Below the pieces are notes generated by a model. It did no database searches, was not told where the DNA came from, and saw only the letters and a list, made by a program, of their open reading frames with translations. Made by a program: the position numbers and the translations under genes. This document shows, in pieces, positions 32,395-44,494 of a stretch of DNA of 64,000 nucleotides. This DNA comes from Lasiodiplodia sp. COLG20 (Eukaryota > Ascomycota > Dothideomycetes > Botryosphaeriales > Botryosphaeriaceae). The number at the start of each line of letters is the position of its first letter. Position 1 is the first letter of the stretch. Location: NCBI GenBank assembly GCA_009801085.1, contig VNWV01000049.1, positions 1 to 64,000 on the forward strand. The letters are read 5' to 3'.

Positions 32395-35300
32395 ATGGAC
32401 TTCGCAAACGGTCAGTCGGACGAGCTTCTTGATGCAGAGAGGCGCCTGAAGTATAGGGGATCCGCTCGTATAAGTCTCGAAAACTTAATATTCTGCTCTT
32501 CCAATGGCAGCAAACTTGATGGAAAAGTTGTAAATCATCTCAAGGCGCGGTTCGAAAGCGATGAGTGCTTCCGGCTGGATAAACGCAACCACATACCCGC
32601 GAAGATTGACCAAAAAGTTTTGGATAGGGCTCTACAGCTCTCGAACATCTCGACGGATGCGCTGCAAAGCAACGGGTTGAATGGGTATCCGCGGCTGACA
32701 TTGCCCGATGGCTGTCGGCTCGTATGCCTAGACGGGCGCCATAGGTTGCAGGCCGCATCGGAGTTCTTCAAGTTCTCCAAGAACAGATGGTGGACTGTTG
32801 ATCTATACCTCTCAGGTAGCAACTACGAACTGTCTCTTGTTATCGGTTGCTAAGGACATTGTCCAGATATTAACTTCGAGCTGAAAACATACCTCAGCGA
32901 GCAGTATATAGAGCAGAAGAAGCCAAGCGATGGCGAAATATATTTCATGATACAGAAGTATGATCGCAATCCGGATCGCGCCAATCTCAAGAATTGGTGG
33001 CTGCATATGCTGGTGCCCCGTAGGCGACTCAACGTCGAGGCGATCAGTCGTCACCCCAAAATCGAAGCGGCGCTGAATTCTCTGTTGGATATACCAGGGC
33101 TGTGGTATGGAAAAGGCTTCAGGCTCTCGACCTGGCATAAGATTCTCTCTATGAAGTGTGACGAGGTTGGGCTGCCACCACTCGCGAATTAAAGTTTACC
33201 CTTGCTGACTCGGAACTTAGGACATTATCGCCTACCTTGAGCACATCAATGCGGTCTGGTCAGGTATACTCGGCGAAGACCGCGAGAAGCTTCGAACCGT
33301 CGATCAGGTTACCGTCGAGGCTTTGCAGCTGAAAGCCCCTGGTGCGTCAGAATCCGACTTTGCCACCCTTCACGGTCAACTTGCGAGCGGCCAAATTTTC
33401 AACGGCCTGTCCCAAGCTGAGCGGGAGGCGGTATTGCAGAGCCTGATGAAGGTAGAAGGCATAATCCCCTCCTTCGTTAGCTTCTTCGACGACCTCAACT
33501 ACCACGGAGACGTGGTCCGCTGCATGCAAAGACTGGTGCCAAGATCGATGAAGATTTCGACCGTCACCAACTTCCTTGACCACTTCGATGCACGCAGGCT
33601 ATCCGAGCAGGAGTTACCCATTCAAACATCCGAAGCTGTCTTCGAGATCAAGTCCGGTGACGAGATGTCCCAGTTCTTGGTCGGCTATCTACAGCTTTAT
33701 ACATACGCAGCCCGATTCTACGACAAAATCCCCGATCAGCCGACTAGGAGCAACACCAAAGTCCGAGCAGGGTCTACTGTAGATGCGGCAACACTACACC
33801 GATTTGCACAGTTGGCAGCGCGCATGGGCTTTGACTCGCCGCAGATATCGGCCTGCCTGCGTCTGACGGACGGCCCCGGGCTGGCTGCGGAAGCAGGCGC
33901 TCCTGGCTCTCCTGCGCTTGTGGTTGGTGGCCCGGGAGAGCCGTTAAAAAGAAGGTCCGGGAAGCCGTTGAAACAAGACTATCAGCTCGACAAGCATTTT
34001 TTCTTCCTGGGTCACTTGATTGACCAATCTCGAAAGAGAGGGGAGGGAATCTCATCGTTCTTCGTTTTGAAGTCGAGATTTCATGCGTTTTTCTGGAAAA
34101 GCCTGCAATATGTCAGAAATCATGCGAGCGGACCTTGGCAGGTGCCGGCCGATGATCAGGCGCGAAACGTTTGCCCTGGAGCTAGTGTGTGGAACGATGT
34201 TAATGCTGCTCATTTCGATCGTGTAATGGGCCCAAGGCGGGTCGGAGTGGTAGACCCTGACGCGGACGACATACGAATAGCAAACAATGCCAAAAAAGAA
34301 GTTTCTGGGACAGGACAAAACTCAAGGATCAGTGCTTCGATTAGAGATGCGGTTTTGGTGGCTGATGCAGAGTGCGTCCAGGCAGTCGACAAGAAGAGCG
34401 CAGAGGCGCGACGCGAAAGTCACAGAGAAGCCACGCATGATGAGCCAATGTCGGATGTAAATAGCACACTCCCGCGACAACGCTGCGAGGAAGTGCCGGA
34501 TATGCGGCTTGATGGTGACCAAAATGCTCGCATTGAAGGCGACAAGAGCGGTGCTGAACGTTGTAGCGACGCAAATATGGAATGTCTGGGGGATTTGCAT
34601 GCAAACTCTGAAAGTGCAAGTGGTCTAGCGACGCGACGCGGTGTGCCGGATCATCGTCTGCAACCTCCGGAAGATGCCGAACATGAGATCGGTGTGGGTG
34701 CGACGGAAGCGTCGTTGCTCCGAAATGGTCAAGGAGATGAGGATCGGCAAAACCAAACCGAGACAGCACCGCCACCCTGGGTCCGGTCGATCGAGAATGA
34801 ACCGATGTCTGAACCGTCGTCTCCCGTAGAATTCGAAGACCCTAGCAAAGAGCCGTATCGGAGCACGGATATTGCTCACGAAGCGCCGCTAGCCCCGTTT
34901 GCTCAGGCCATCAACGCGGCGTCAGATACCCCGATGCTGGACTTGTCAAAGCATGAAAGGAATAGTAGAGGCGCGATTGAGCAAGGTATGACGATCGGGG
35001 CTCCCGATTTGCGACATATCGGTTTTGGTGTCGATGGCGCTGCACAGCAGCGGCATGGCGGCCCGGAAACCCGGCATCCTCACGTGGAAGGTCTTGTCTC
35101 ACAACCTCCACCCGAGCAACAAACGGCACAGCTGCATGAGCATGAGAAAGAGAGTTTCGACGCACAAAACATCGTATCACCACCATCTTCTGTATACAGC
35201 TCCCAGGACCCGGGACCGCCACCCGGCGACATCCAGTCTGTGTACTTGCAACCACAATCCGCACAGCCGATACAACAGCGGGAGCCTCTTGACGAGGACA

Positions 35301-35947
35301 ATTGCAGGCACTCAGCACTCTGGAGATACATTGCACAGTCTCCGGAGGGACATAATTCTGACGTTCATGGGGACATTCATGTACCAGCACCGCATGAGCA
35401 AGACGGATCTTGGTTCCAAGCTCCTGTCGAAAACAATCTTGGCTCAAAGGCGCCTTCACGGCTGCCGTCCCCGCAACACAGCAGGCCAGCTTCGAAAACC
35501 CACCAGGGAGCTAGTAGCGGTCACGTGCCTATGTCATTAACTGCGCATTTCTCTCCGCCGAAGCGCGCTTCACCAGGTCCCAAGATTAGGCATGACTGTC
35601 ACATCAAGTTCCTGATTCAGAGTGAGGATATGCAATCCTGGGTCTTGTTTGATGAAATACTGGACGAAGACAATGCGGAGGTGCAGATGGAGCGATTCCT
35701 TCAAGAACAAATCAGAAGGGGAAGGTTCGCAGTCATCAACGGCCGGGGAGGAATGCGCTCGGTAGGTCCACGGGACTGCTACAGAGCATTAAGAGAGTCG
35801 GCTACGGCTTCAGTAGTGCTCTTGGATGCTCGCAACTTGAAAAATGTGGACGACCAACTTCGAGAACCGCTCGAGAGTGTTCAGAGGAAGAGGAAATCAA
35901 TCATGGAATGGCCGACACGACAGCGACAAAAAATACATCGAGGGTAA
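32395..35947 (+). CDS. DUF3723 family protein
   Basis: Exons 32395-32815, 32867-33165 and 33221-35947 (introns 51 and 55 bp, frame continuous) encode 1148 residues. The N-terminal 450 or so residues carry the family's conserved stretches in order: SARISLENLIF, the FRLDKRNHIPA segment, LPDGCRLVCLDGRHRLQAA, WWTVDLYLS, DGEIYFMIQKYD, LPGLWYGKGFRL, and TVEALQLKAPGAS. The remaining 650 residues are hydrophilic, Gln/Glu/Pro-rich and probably disordered, ending in a basic VQRKRKS stretch. The molecular function of DUF3723 is unknown. The family is one of the accessory families reported repeatedly in Starship elements. The stop at 35945-35947 lies inside a perfect GTAAGC donor context, so the protein may continue into the exons at 36096-36652. 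Confidence 0.88.
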
Positions 35948-36095
35948 GCAAAGACGTTATGTCTCACCTCAGCAGGTGGTGCAGGTTTCTTGAGGCTAGT
36001 CCGTGCTTGGCTATGCTGCGAATATATAAGTCACGTCTTATCAAGCAATGAGTATCGTATGCCCCCGCGACCACGGCAAGACCTTATCACCTCAG

Positions 36096-36652
36096 AAACA
36101 CGGATACTGCAGTGGTAGTCTACAATGAATGGCTCAAAGAGTCAGATGAAGGAAAAATTTCCCTTGAAGTATACGGAAGGATGCTTATCGTCCTCATCTC
36201 CCTCTCCAAATCGACGAAACTCCAGTCCTTCTTTGGTATCGACGAGGCTTATTATGAAAGAAAACGACGGCGCAAACGATGGTCTCAGCTCTGTAGGGTG
36301 AGCGTGTTTAATTTATTGCTTTCCTCTCTTGTCTCAAACAAAGGAGCTAAAGGATACTGATGTTGCTAGCCCAATTCCTACGATAGCCTACCCTCCTCGC
36401 CAACCATCGCCAAAAAGCTCTCGTCCCAGAGTCCGGGCTCGGACCAATCAACCAGGCGACAAGTGGTGGCGCGTTGGTCGTATGCATGAACGCCCGTCGA
36501 ACCTGGTGGCAACGCGGCCTCAGAACCCAGCTAATCCCACTGTCACTCATCGGAAATATCTGAATGAAGTTCATAAGAAAGGCGGAAAGTATCGGAAGAA
36601 GCATGAAAATGACAAGGAGGCGTCCGAGGAGATTTTCGTGATGAGTGACTAG
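36096..36652 (+). CDS. Possible 3' exons of the DUF3723 gene, or a separate small basic protein
   Basis: Two exons, 36096-36297 and 36344-36652, with a 46-bp intron (GTGAGC, AAG). The reading frame begins without an in-frame ATG (VVYNEWLKESDEGKISLEVY follows directly from an acceptor CTCAG), so an upstream exon is needed. A splice from 35943 (CGAGG/GTAAGC) to 36096 keeps the DUF3723 frame open. The encoded tail is rich in Lys/Arg (YERKRRRKRW, HKKGGKYRKKHE) and ends EIFVMSD. No domain recognised. Intron length for the proposed join, 152 bp, is long for this window, so the link is only plausible. Confidence 0.5.
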
Positions 36653-37443
36653 TTCGCTCCAGTAGTTGCGCAAGAGAATTTCATAGTTCTGTAATAGATG
36701 TCTTGTTGAACAGGGTGAGGTTAAGATATACCACTGCTGTGGTGCGCACGCCGAACACTGCGTTACATACGTGATGATGCCTTTGCACTTTCAACAATCG
36801 TAAGGTGACTTGATAATGAAAACGTATTCGTTCACAGAAATGCCAGAAACAGTATATTAGAAATTATTAATTAGTATTAGCAGTGACAGATGATAGTCAT
36901 AATTGAGGGATTTGAAAGCATGCTATGAATTTGATAACTCTCATACATAATCGGAATTCAGGCCTCGGCGATCCATGAATGATGTTGAAAACATTCTTTT
37001 CAAACTTGAACAGATTTGGAAAATGAAGTTTGAAATATTGGAAGTCGGTCAAACCGTCTCACAAAATCAAACGAGACCTAATATTTCTGTGTCAGAAGGC
37101 GCTACAGTAGATCGACTGTAGCTCAAACCACAACGAGCCTGGATGTAGAGAGATATTACATGATTTTGAAGTGTGCTACGTCTCACGGGGGTTGACCCAA
37201 CTGTAATGGTACGCAAAGAACAAAGACATGATCAATGTGCTCTATGAGCATGATAACGTAGTATTCTTTGTATACTGGTTAGGAAATTCAACTCAGCCAG
37301 CCGTGAAAAATTCAACAAAAAAAAGTCAATCGTTTTCTTATACTCGAAACCAAACAAAGTACCGATATTGAAAACGGGTTGATTGGCCATGCGTAATGCT
37401 GAATTGCGGACAAAAACAACCGAGCCCAATCCAGTAACGAAAT
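36653..37443. other. 800 bp without a confident gene
   Basis: AT-leaning sequence with no credible frame. Probably the shared 3' region of the plus-strand gene before and the minus-strand ORF after it. Confidence 0.4.
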
Positions 37444-37806
37444 CTACTTTGTTACATTATTGCAAGACCGAACACCACCTGGCGCTCGCTGTAGCTTTCG
37501 CCTCTCTCTGGAAAGATCAGAAATCAGAGGTTCCGGCAAGGAGAGTGGAGAAATTGGCGCATCGACTGAATCCACACCTTGCAGTGTTGGGCTTCGGAGC
37601 CGGCTTTCCCGGGCCACTTGCACGGAGTAGCGGGGCAGTTTGTCTAGAAGTGGGCTCTGTAACATCTGGAATGCCTCGGAGTCTACTTCATCCCTGCGGA
37701 ATAGTAGAGGGTGCCGTTGATGACGCTTAAGTCGAGGTGGCGACCTTACAGGAGTCGCGGTTGGAGGAGTTGAAGGGCATGCAGCAGTCGTCTTTGCCTG
37801 TGACAT
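37444..37806 (-). CDS. Hypothetical basic/proline-rich protein
   Basis: 120 residues, ATG at 37806. Pro-, Arg- and Leu-rich (CPSTPPTATPVRSPPRLKRH, ISPLSLPEPL), without a known domain or signal peptide. The opposite strand also has an open frame (37383-37730), so strand choice rests on composition that resembles the next gene (38437-39087). Unknown function. Confidence 0.4.
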   Translation of the reverse strand: MSQAKTTAACPSTPPTATPVRSPPRLKRHQRHPLLFRRDEVDSEAFQMLQSPLLDKLPRYSVQVARESRLRSPTLQGVDSVDAPISPLSLPEPLISDLSRERRKLQRAPGGVRSCNNVTK

Positions 37807-37964
37807 TATGGAGTCTGGAGAGTAGACCGTGTCTGAAGATGTGATAGAAATTTATATATAGCGTAAAGTATGTCCGGTACATGCACTAAAGTCTTAATCA
37901 TCGAGGCCTTGGGGCATTTGTGTGTAGATGGGAGATTGGGAAGGATTCGGATTGATGGTCTTGT

Positions 37965-38200
37965 AGCTCCCTCCCTGCGTGTTGGGCGTCCCTGCGTGCC
38001 GGAGCAAACGCGAGGTACTTTTATTTCACAGCAATCCAGAACCTGTGCACACGTGGATATAACTATACCTCTAAATAGAATATACTCTATAAGCGCTGCT
38101 TAACGTTTCGCACTTCTCTTGCTCAAGAATATCCCAACAAAGCCGTCTATCGCCCATTTACGGCAGGGTATATCTTCTTGGCGCGACCTAATCTCTACCA
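37965..38200 (+). repeat. Dispersed repeat B, copy 2
   Basis: Contains TGCGTGTTGGGCGTCCCTGC and CGAGGTACTTTTATTTCACA, a diverged version of the 40640 copy, and continues to match it into TATCGCC, then TATCTTCTTGGCGCGAC. The differences are dominated by transitions. Confidence 0.7.
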
Positions 38201-38436
38201 CAGTAGTTACTAACATCATTTTCTTAGTTAAAAAGGATACAAATTTTTATTCTTACGCTCCTTGTAGTCATTCTATCTTATAATAAGGCACCAATAGCTT
38301 GAAGTTAGGCCGTTACTATGCTGTCTAAGTACTGCAGCAGAAAAAGAAAGATTTATTAAGCCATGAATTGTGAAATGCCGGTGAAAGCCAACATTATGCC
38401 GCGTTACAATGTCAAAAATAGTCAGAGGTGCATTAT

Positions 38437-39087
38437 TCACCCTTCTATACCTCTACAGATAAAGTCCCAACTGCCCTTACGTCGCGCTTTTCGTGATCTT
38501 GAGTCGGTCTCTTGGCGCAGCACCACATCCTCGGTTGGCAGTTTGTAGCGAAGATCCTCATGTTCCCAATGAACTCTCTTTGCGCGCGACTCTGGAGTAG
38601 TTTTAGGCTTGTCTACAGAAGACAAGGAATACTCAGCAGCCAGTGTTGGTTGCCTCAAGTTTGCTTTTTCACGTGTAGGCGTAGCTGTCTTTGCCGGCGC
38701 ATCCATACGTCCATCTCCCTGACTGTCGAAACCAGCACCTCTTCTCTTCGCATTCTGGGTCTCTTTTACGTCGAGAGGAATCAATGAATGACATATAGAA
38801 GTTTTTGGAAGATGATTTTCATTCAGTAGCCTCTCTGCTCTCAGCTGCGTAGTCGAGGGATGAACGGAATCCAGCTTCTGGGGTGACTTTTCATTGGAAC
38901 AGTGCCTAACATGCTTTCTTTGGGGAGCTTGCGCAGTAAGACCGGGGTTATAGCAATTTACAATATGAGTTGCAGGCCTTGGAGGTCGGGGCGGGGGACG
39001 GAGCGGGGATCGCGGAGGGATTGGTGGTGGGGTGCCGTGGTCAGTACTGCTTGCTTCATCTCTCCTAGGCGTAAACATTGATGGCAA
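38437..39087 (-). CDS. Hypothetical proline-rich protein
   Basis: 216 residues in one exon. Residues 13-36 are Pro-rich with possible SH3-type ligands (TPPPIPPRSPLRPPPRPPRP). Later parts are basic and Ser/Thr-rich (RRKGSWDF near the end, ESRAKRVHWEHEDLR). No transmembrane segment or enzyme motif. It could be an adaptor or a disordered nuclear protein; nothing decides. Confidence 0.55.
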   Translation of the reverse strand: MPSMFTPRRDEASSTDHGTPPPIPPRSPLRPPPRPPRPATHIVNCYNPGLTAQAPQRKHVRHCSNEKSPQKLDSVHPSTTQLRAERLLNENHLPKTSICHSLIPLDVKETQNAKRRGAGFDSQGDGRMDAPAKTATPTREKANLRQPTLAAEYSLSSVDKPKTTPESRAKRVHWEHEDLRYKLPTEDVVLRQETDSRSRKARRKGSWDFICRGIEG

Positions 39088-39099
39088 GCGCGGGCTGTC

Positions 39100-40630
39100 T
39101 TGACTCTAGTAATGCACTGTAGAGCGTCTCTGACAGGAATTCTTTTTTTCTCGAATTAGAGAGTAGTAAAGCCACACCGGAATAAGAGGATGGATTTAGG
39201 CAGGAACAATTACCATAGTCAGGTCAATGCGGCCACTTTTCGATTATCGCTCCAGCTAAACCGTGCTGATCTACGTTATACCATGTGGAAGTCTGATATA
39301 TAGATAAATAGTAGAGAGCGACTGCTTCATTGATACATTGGTTAAATTCGAAAAGATCACAGCCGAAGACTGTTTCTTATGAGCTGGCGGGTCTCACGTA
39401 AGCCGATGATGATTTTTTGTCGGCACCCTTGGCCCGCTTACCATATGAAAAAACCATCTGAGTTCCGCTGTAGTAGGTCCACACTGCTACTATTCAAACG
39501 TTTTCCTTAAGATGGATGTAGGCTCCTCTAGACTAATGCCAAACATAGTAATCGTATTATTAGTCTAAGTCTATACTAGTTGGTAAGATCTGTTTTACCA
39601 TCTATAGACTTATAGCACTTACGCGAATTTGATTCATAGAAATGTGTATCTAAATGAGCTAGCCATAGAGACCTTCTAGTAGTACTCGATTGTAGAAGCA
39701 TGAATTGGTGGGCTACAAGTAGCTCGATGGCGTGGTAGTACGATTCGATCAGGGCTTTCACAAGGTCAGCCGGAAGCGACGGCTCGTACGTGCGCGATCT
39801 CGATAGAGACAGTTATGTGGCTGGTACCTTAGGAAAACTTACAAAATGTATGTTGATATGGCTAAACAGCTAGTTAGATAGAGGTGGCAAAATTGTGTCG
39901 AGATGCACCGCCGCTTCCAAGGCTCTCCGGGGTGCTCTACAATGTGGTGACTTACTGCAACACGAAAATAGTGGGCCCTGTATTCTCCTACGCTGACGGT
40001 ACCGGTAAAGATGGCGAATGCGATTACATAGAAGTTGACGCCTCGCCAGACTTGACAACCGCCTTGTGCAAAGGCATTTGGACTACGGAACACATACATA
40101 GGCCTTCAAATTGCCCTGGGAAATTACGCTAGATATCTCCTATTACTCTACAGTGCGCATCGACTAGAACAAGATGATCACTCAAATGTGCGAGGAGGGA
40201 AGACACCGAACTGCTCAGCAAAGATGAAAAATAAGACAGCTGCTCTCTTCAACGTTTTGGGCAGGATCTAGGCTTATGGCTGCAACTCAATATCTGTATC
40301 GTCAGTCTACCACCAATTCTAGCCGAACTAGTACGCACCACGCACACGAATGATCCACTTAAAATCTAATTATCACCAACGATTGAGCTCAATTTGTCCG
40401 ACGTTAGCATCGCCACCACGAAGCCACATTACATATGAGCGTACGACGGAACCTATAGGATACTGTGTCTTGACCAAGGATTGGAAGACTCAGTCAAAGT
40501 ACGTGTCAGTCATCACCACCATCTTCTATTGTTACTTAACGTTATTGTTTGCCTTCCCAGCAGTGTGTTAAGCGCTGACATTTTGTAGGAAATGGAGAGC
40601 TAAAGAAGAGAAAGATCATTAGAAGCAACA
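39100..40630. other. 1.5 kb without a confident gene
   Basis: Short frames only. Overlapping frames at 39839-40132 on both strands look partly protein-like (SYADGTGKDGECDYIEVDAS on plus) but cannot be extended by splicing or matched to a family. Confidence 0.35.
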
Positions 40631-40639
40631 CAATAACCT

Positions 40640-41020
40640 CCCTCCCTATGTGCCGGACGTCCCTGCGTGCCGAGACAAATACGAGGTACTTCTACTTCAC
40701 AGCGATATAAAATCTATGCACATATTGATATTTTTATAGCTCTGAGTGAACTATAATCTACAGATACTACTTAATAGCTAGAACCTTTCTTGCTTGAAAA
40801 TTTGTCGGAATGTGGCCGTTTATCGCCTCCTTTCTGCGGAGTGTATCTTCTTCGCGCGACAGGATTTCTTCGTTACAGCACCGACATAGATCTCTCATTA
40901 CTTTTTAACTTTATAGAAGAACCTCACCAGGGCTTTAAAATCCTACTAAATAATTAGAAAGTCAAAATCGACGATGTGGCTGGCGCAGCGTTAAAATTTG
41001 CCACGCAGGTCGGTACATAC
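40640..41020 (+). repeat. Dispersed repeat B, copy 3 (longest)
   Basis: Carries the same core as 22236-22370 (CGAGACAAATACGAGGTACT and following) and continues with the segment shared with 37965-38200. Towards its end it has GCCACGCAGGTCGGTAC, which also occurs inside the probable LTR at 20256-20650. This suggests that repeat B and that LTR belong to the same retroelement family. Confidence 0.6.
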
Positions 41021-41434
41021 GAGCAGATCGATAGGATAATCTTGGTTAGTGCAATACGACTAGCTATGCGCTGATCATCATTACAGTAAGATAAGACATA
41101 AGTAAGCTACACTATGTTCCTTGCCAAGTCTGTGGCTGTTCGACCTGTGGCTGCCCTCAGCCTAACTTCTTCTAGCGGACGTAGAATTCCCTGTGTAGGA
41201 ATAGAAACGCCGTCACTGCCTATCCTTTCCAGAAATGCCTTTTAGCCACCTCCAAGCAAGTCTTCTCTTCGAAGTATTGCTCGACTTTAGTTCCTGATCC
41301 TGATCTGCTGGCGACTGATCTGATACCGCAATAGATGCGCTGCTGTTGTAAGGTGTCGCTCGTGGAACCTCTGGTGATCGGCTGAACCGACGTCCGTCTT
41401 CACTCTCGGTTTTTGAGTTGTTAGTAGAAGACTC

Positions 41435-42361
41435 TTAGATCTGTTCCGCTTCAGACTTTTCAGATAAATCATTATAGAAAGTAGCCAGAACCCTCTCCGA
41501 TACTAATCGACTGGGATGGTCTTCTACGAGCACTTTCGCTTGTATCGTGACGACATGCTCGAGTAGCTCGACTGCGTCCTTAATCTGCCCGTTTGCTTGG
41601 TATGCTCGGGCGAGCTCGTACTGCGATAACAGTCGATCTGCGTCATCTTCGACAAGATTTCTATCTCTCCATTCGTAAGATTCCTGTAGCCAGAGAACAG
41701 CTTCATTTATCATTCCATCAACGTGTAAGCACCGTCCGACCCTCAAGCAGAGCTCGCTCGTTTCGTATGTACCTTGACACTGTTCATTTTTGTGTATGCG
41801 TGCCACATGCGGTAAATAATCGCGCCAGATCTCGCGATTTTGGTAATCTTCGGACGGAAAGACTTTCGAGAGGTGTTTTAGTGCCGCTACGCTCGTCGCT
41901 ACTTCCACCCCGTTCTGAACAAGCCATGTCCCAGTCGCCAAATGGAAAAGCCGATGCATATCAAATTTCTTGCCATCGCCTCGTCTCTCTAGAAACGAGT
42001 AGGCGCAGAGCGTGCCGATGGCCTCCACTAGCCGGGCTTGGGGATGTTCTGCCGGTAGAATGGAGTACGGAATCGCTTCCCATTCGATGCAAGATATGAA
42101 GGCAAGCAGATCTGCCGCTAGTTTGTCGTGTTCAAGAATCTCGTTAAACGTAATCGTCCATGTCTTTGCGACTGCGTTTGCCGAGTTCGGATATCGCGTC
42201 TTGTCGTCAAAGTTCCGGCTCAGAACGATTACAGCATTCTCGTCTGAGTTCTTCAACAGCAGGAGATAGTCGGAGATGGGAATTTTGTTTGTGTTGATAT
42301 AGGCTGCCGCCTGCGTGATAGCCAACGGGAGGCATTCTAGCTCATGGAGAAGATCTATCAT
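41435..42361 (-). pseudogene. NLR remnant: ARC region plus tetratricopeptide repeats
   Basis: 309 codons from an ATG at 42361. The frame starts at the conserved LPLAITQAAAYI segment of fungal NB-ARC proteins, followed by AKTWTITFNEI and the winged-helix-like LLAFISCIEWEAIPYSILP, then the MHRLFHLATGTWL motif. From about residue 225 it has TPR-like repeats (LLSQYELARAYQANGQIKDA, VELLEHVVTIQAKV, VSERVLATFYND). The P-loop (GxGGIGKT) and N-terminal effector domain are missing: upstream sequence goes straight into the FRE2 promoter region. The C-terminal frame also stops early, while the sequence to 41287 stays open in another frame. Normal fungal NLRs sense non-self and trigger heterokaryon-type cell death. 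This one lacks its nucleotide switch. Confidence 0.75.
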
Positions 42362-42659
42362 GATCCCGTCGTTGTCATGTTTTCGCTAAAGACATCGTAG
42401 CTTGATAAAACTGGCCCAATTCGACCACCTATTTTAGGAGATTCAACGTTATTGTCCGCGCTGAACTGGCTGCATTTGCGTGCTCTCACTTAATTTGTCA
42501 GTACTTAGGGGTTTGGAAATGAACGGCTTCCAATAGGCTTGACAAGAATCTGCCTCATTTAAATACTGGTCCGGACGCAAAACATACATGTAAGTCCTCT
42601 GTTCAGCTACAGAACTATCTCGCCAGCCAAAGTTTGTCTTGTTTATTTTCTTCGTTACC
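42362..42659. promoter_or_regulatory. Divergent intergenic region between NLR remnant and FRE2
   Basis: About 300 bp separates the two start codons. It should hold the FRE2 promoter and leader. Because the NLR lacks its 5' half, the breakpoint of that loss must lie at or near 42362. Confidence 0.4.
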
Positions 42660-44494
42660 ATGCCCGACGAGCCTGTCGATAAGCTTTTTGGCGAAGCTCG
42701 GTGGCTTCTATTATCATGGGCAGCTACTGTGACCATTGTTACGCTCTATTCGACCTACTTCAGGTTAAGCCGTCGGATTCGTCAGCTTATTTGCCTTGAC
42801 AAACCCATCCAGAGATACTTTTTCGAACCTAACAAGATCCATGCAGCTTTTAAACATCATCTACTCGACGCTCCGTGCTTTCGATACCGCCATTTTCAGA
42901 CCTTGACAATTTCACAGAAGCTACCAATCGGGAACTTACCAGGCCGATGTGAGGCTCTTTACCTTTTTCTTCATTTCTCGGTAAATATTCTGCTCCACGT
43001 CAGGTCGATCGACTGGAGCGATGAACACACAGCTACTATTACCTTACGCAGCCGCTCGGGCACTTTGTCTACTCTACATATCTTCGCCGTCGTTATGCTT
43101 GCAACTCGCCACAATCCACTTACGATGCTGTTTGGAGTGCCACGCCGTACAATTGGTGTTCTCCATCGCTGGTTTGGACGGATAGCAATCCTTGAAGCCG
43201 TTATCCACGCAGCTGCACACATTACCTTGCAGATTCGCACATGTACGTGAGATCCGCGTTGAAAACCACTCAGCGGCTAATTACATAGCTGGATTCGATT
43301 TCATCCTGGAATCCCTCCACGCAGATGTTTTTCTTCTCTCTGGAACTACTGTAGGAAGCAAAACCGAGCAGACGCAGATCGTGGTGTACATTCGCTGAAA
43401 AGAAACAGGGAACACTGACTGCGATGCTGATTTTGGTACAGACGGTTGCGGCGCTTCGATTTGTTGCTTACGAGATGTTTCTTCTGCTGCATATACTCCT
43501 GGTTGCTGCCACGATTGCTGGAGCATACATACACTGCCGGGCTGGTGGACTGGTCCAGCTACTGATCGTGAAGTGTACAATTCTGATATGGTTAGTCGAG
43601 GTGAGCCGATTCTAGATGGAATTACCAAAGGTGGAACACGTTCTAAATCCTAACTTCAAGCGAGCCCTCCGACTCGGCAGTGTCTGTATCCGAAGTGTGG
43701 GCTCTGGCGGTATCAGTGCGACAGTGGAAATTGATCGCGATGAAGCATTGCGTATCAGACTTCATCATAAAAGACCATGGAGAGCTCAACCGGGACAGTA
43801 TATTTATCTGATACTGCCCCGAATAAGTTTTGGCACATCTCATCCCTTCTCGATCGCGTGGGCCCAGGAAGTTTATAGCGCGCAGGGAACGCGACAATCG
43901 TCGACTATAGACCTTATTGTCCGTCGTCGCTCCGGTTTTACGAAGAAGTTGTTCAACGAAACAGTCTCGGAACCTGGACAGAAATTGACCACAGTAGCGT
44001 TGATTGAGGGCCCTTTCGGCTCTGAAGACCTATCCTCTTATGGAACAGTCGTCTTGTTTGCTGCCGGAATTGGCGTCACGCACCACTTGCAACAAATCTT
44101 GCATCTTACAAAATCATATGCGAACCACACCGCCGCAGTTAGACGTATAACGCTTGTGTGGGTAATTCGCTCCACGGGAGCTTTTGAATGGATTCGTCAG
44201 TGGTTGATTGACATTGTGGAGAGCCAAGACCCTCAAAGCGGGCTTCTTAGGATCATGCTCTTCGTTACAAAGCCAGATGCGGAGTTACCCCAAGCGTTCA
44301 ACGGATATCCGGCGCACGTATACTTTGGCAAGCCCAATTTGCAAGGGATTCTGGAACGACTCGTGTATGAAGATGGAGGCGCAGCGGCCGTAAGCGTATG
44401 TGGGCCGGGCAGCTTTGCAGATGATGTGTGCAAGGTCGTGAGATCACTGCAGCCAGTGTGGAATGTGGACTTGTATGTGCAAGGGTTTTCTTGA
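42660..44494 (+). CDS. Ferric-reductase-like transmembrane protein FRE2
   Basis: Exon 1 starts at ATG 42660 and runs to about 43246. A middle exon runs from about 43377 to 43600 (start uncertain). The last exon is 43661-44494, joined by a clear intron 43601-43660 (GTGAGC, CTAAC, AAG). Electron transfer from NADPH via FAD and bis-haem across the plasma membrane is the family role. Evidence: haem pairs HRWFGRIAILEAVIH and HILLVAATIAGAYIH, both with 13-residue spacing; the FAD site HPFSIAW; NADPH motifs IEGPFGS and FAAGIGVTHH; and the C-terminal VCGPGSF. All expected parts are present, in contrast to FRE1. The first intron has two possible splice pairs; GTGAGA at 43247 to CAG at 43376 keeps the frame. 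FRE genes are a recurrent Starship accessory family. Confidence 0.85.

Noticed and set aside
34322..35459. Long minus-strand open frames (144 and 182 codons) within the DUF3723 gene
   Set aside because: Antisense shadows of the Gln/Glu-rich coding region, no independent evidence.
41435..42361. Complete NLR
   Set aside because: P-loop and N-terminal domain are absent in all frames upstream; the FRE2 promoter region follows directly.
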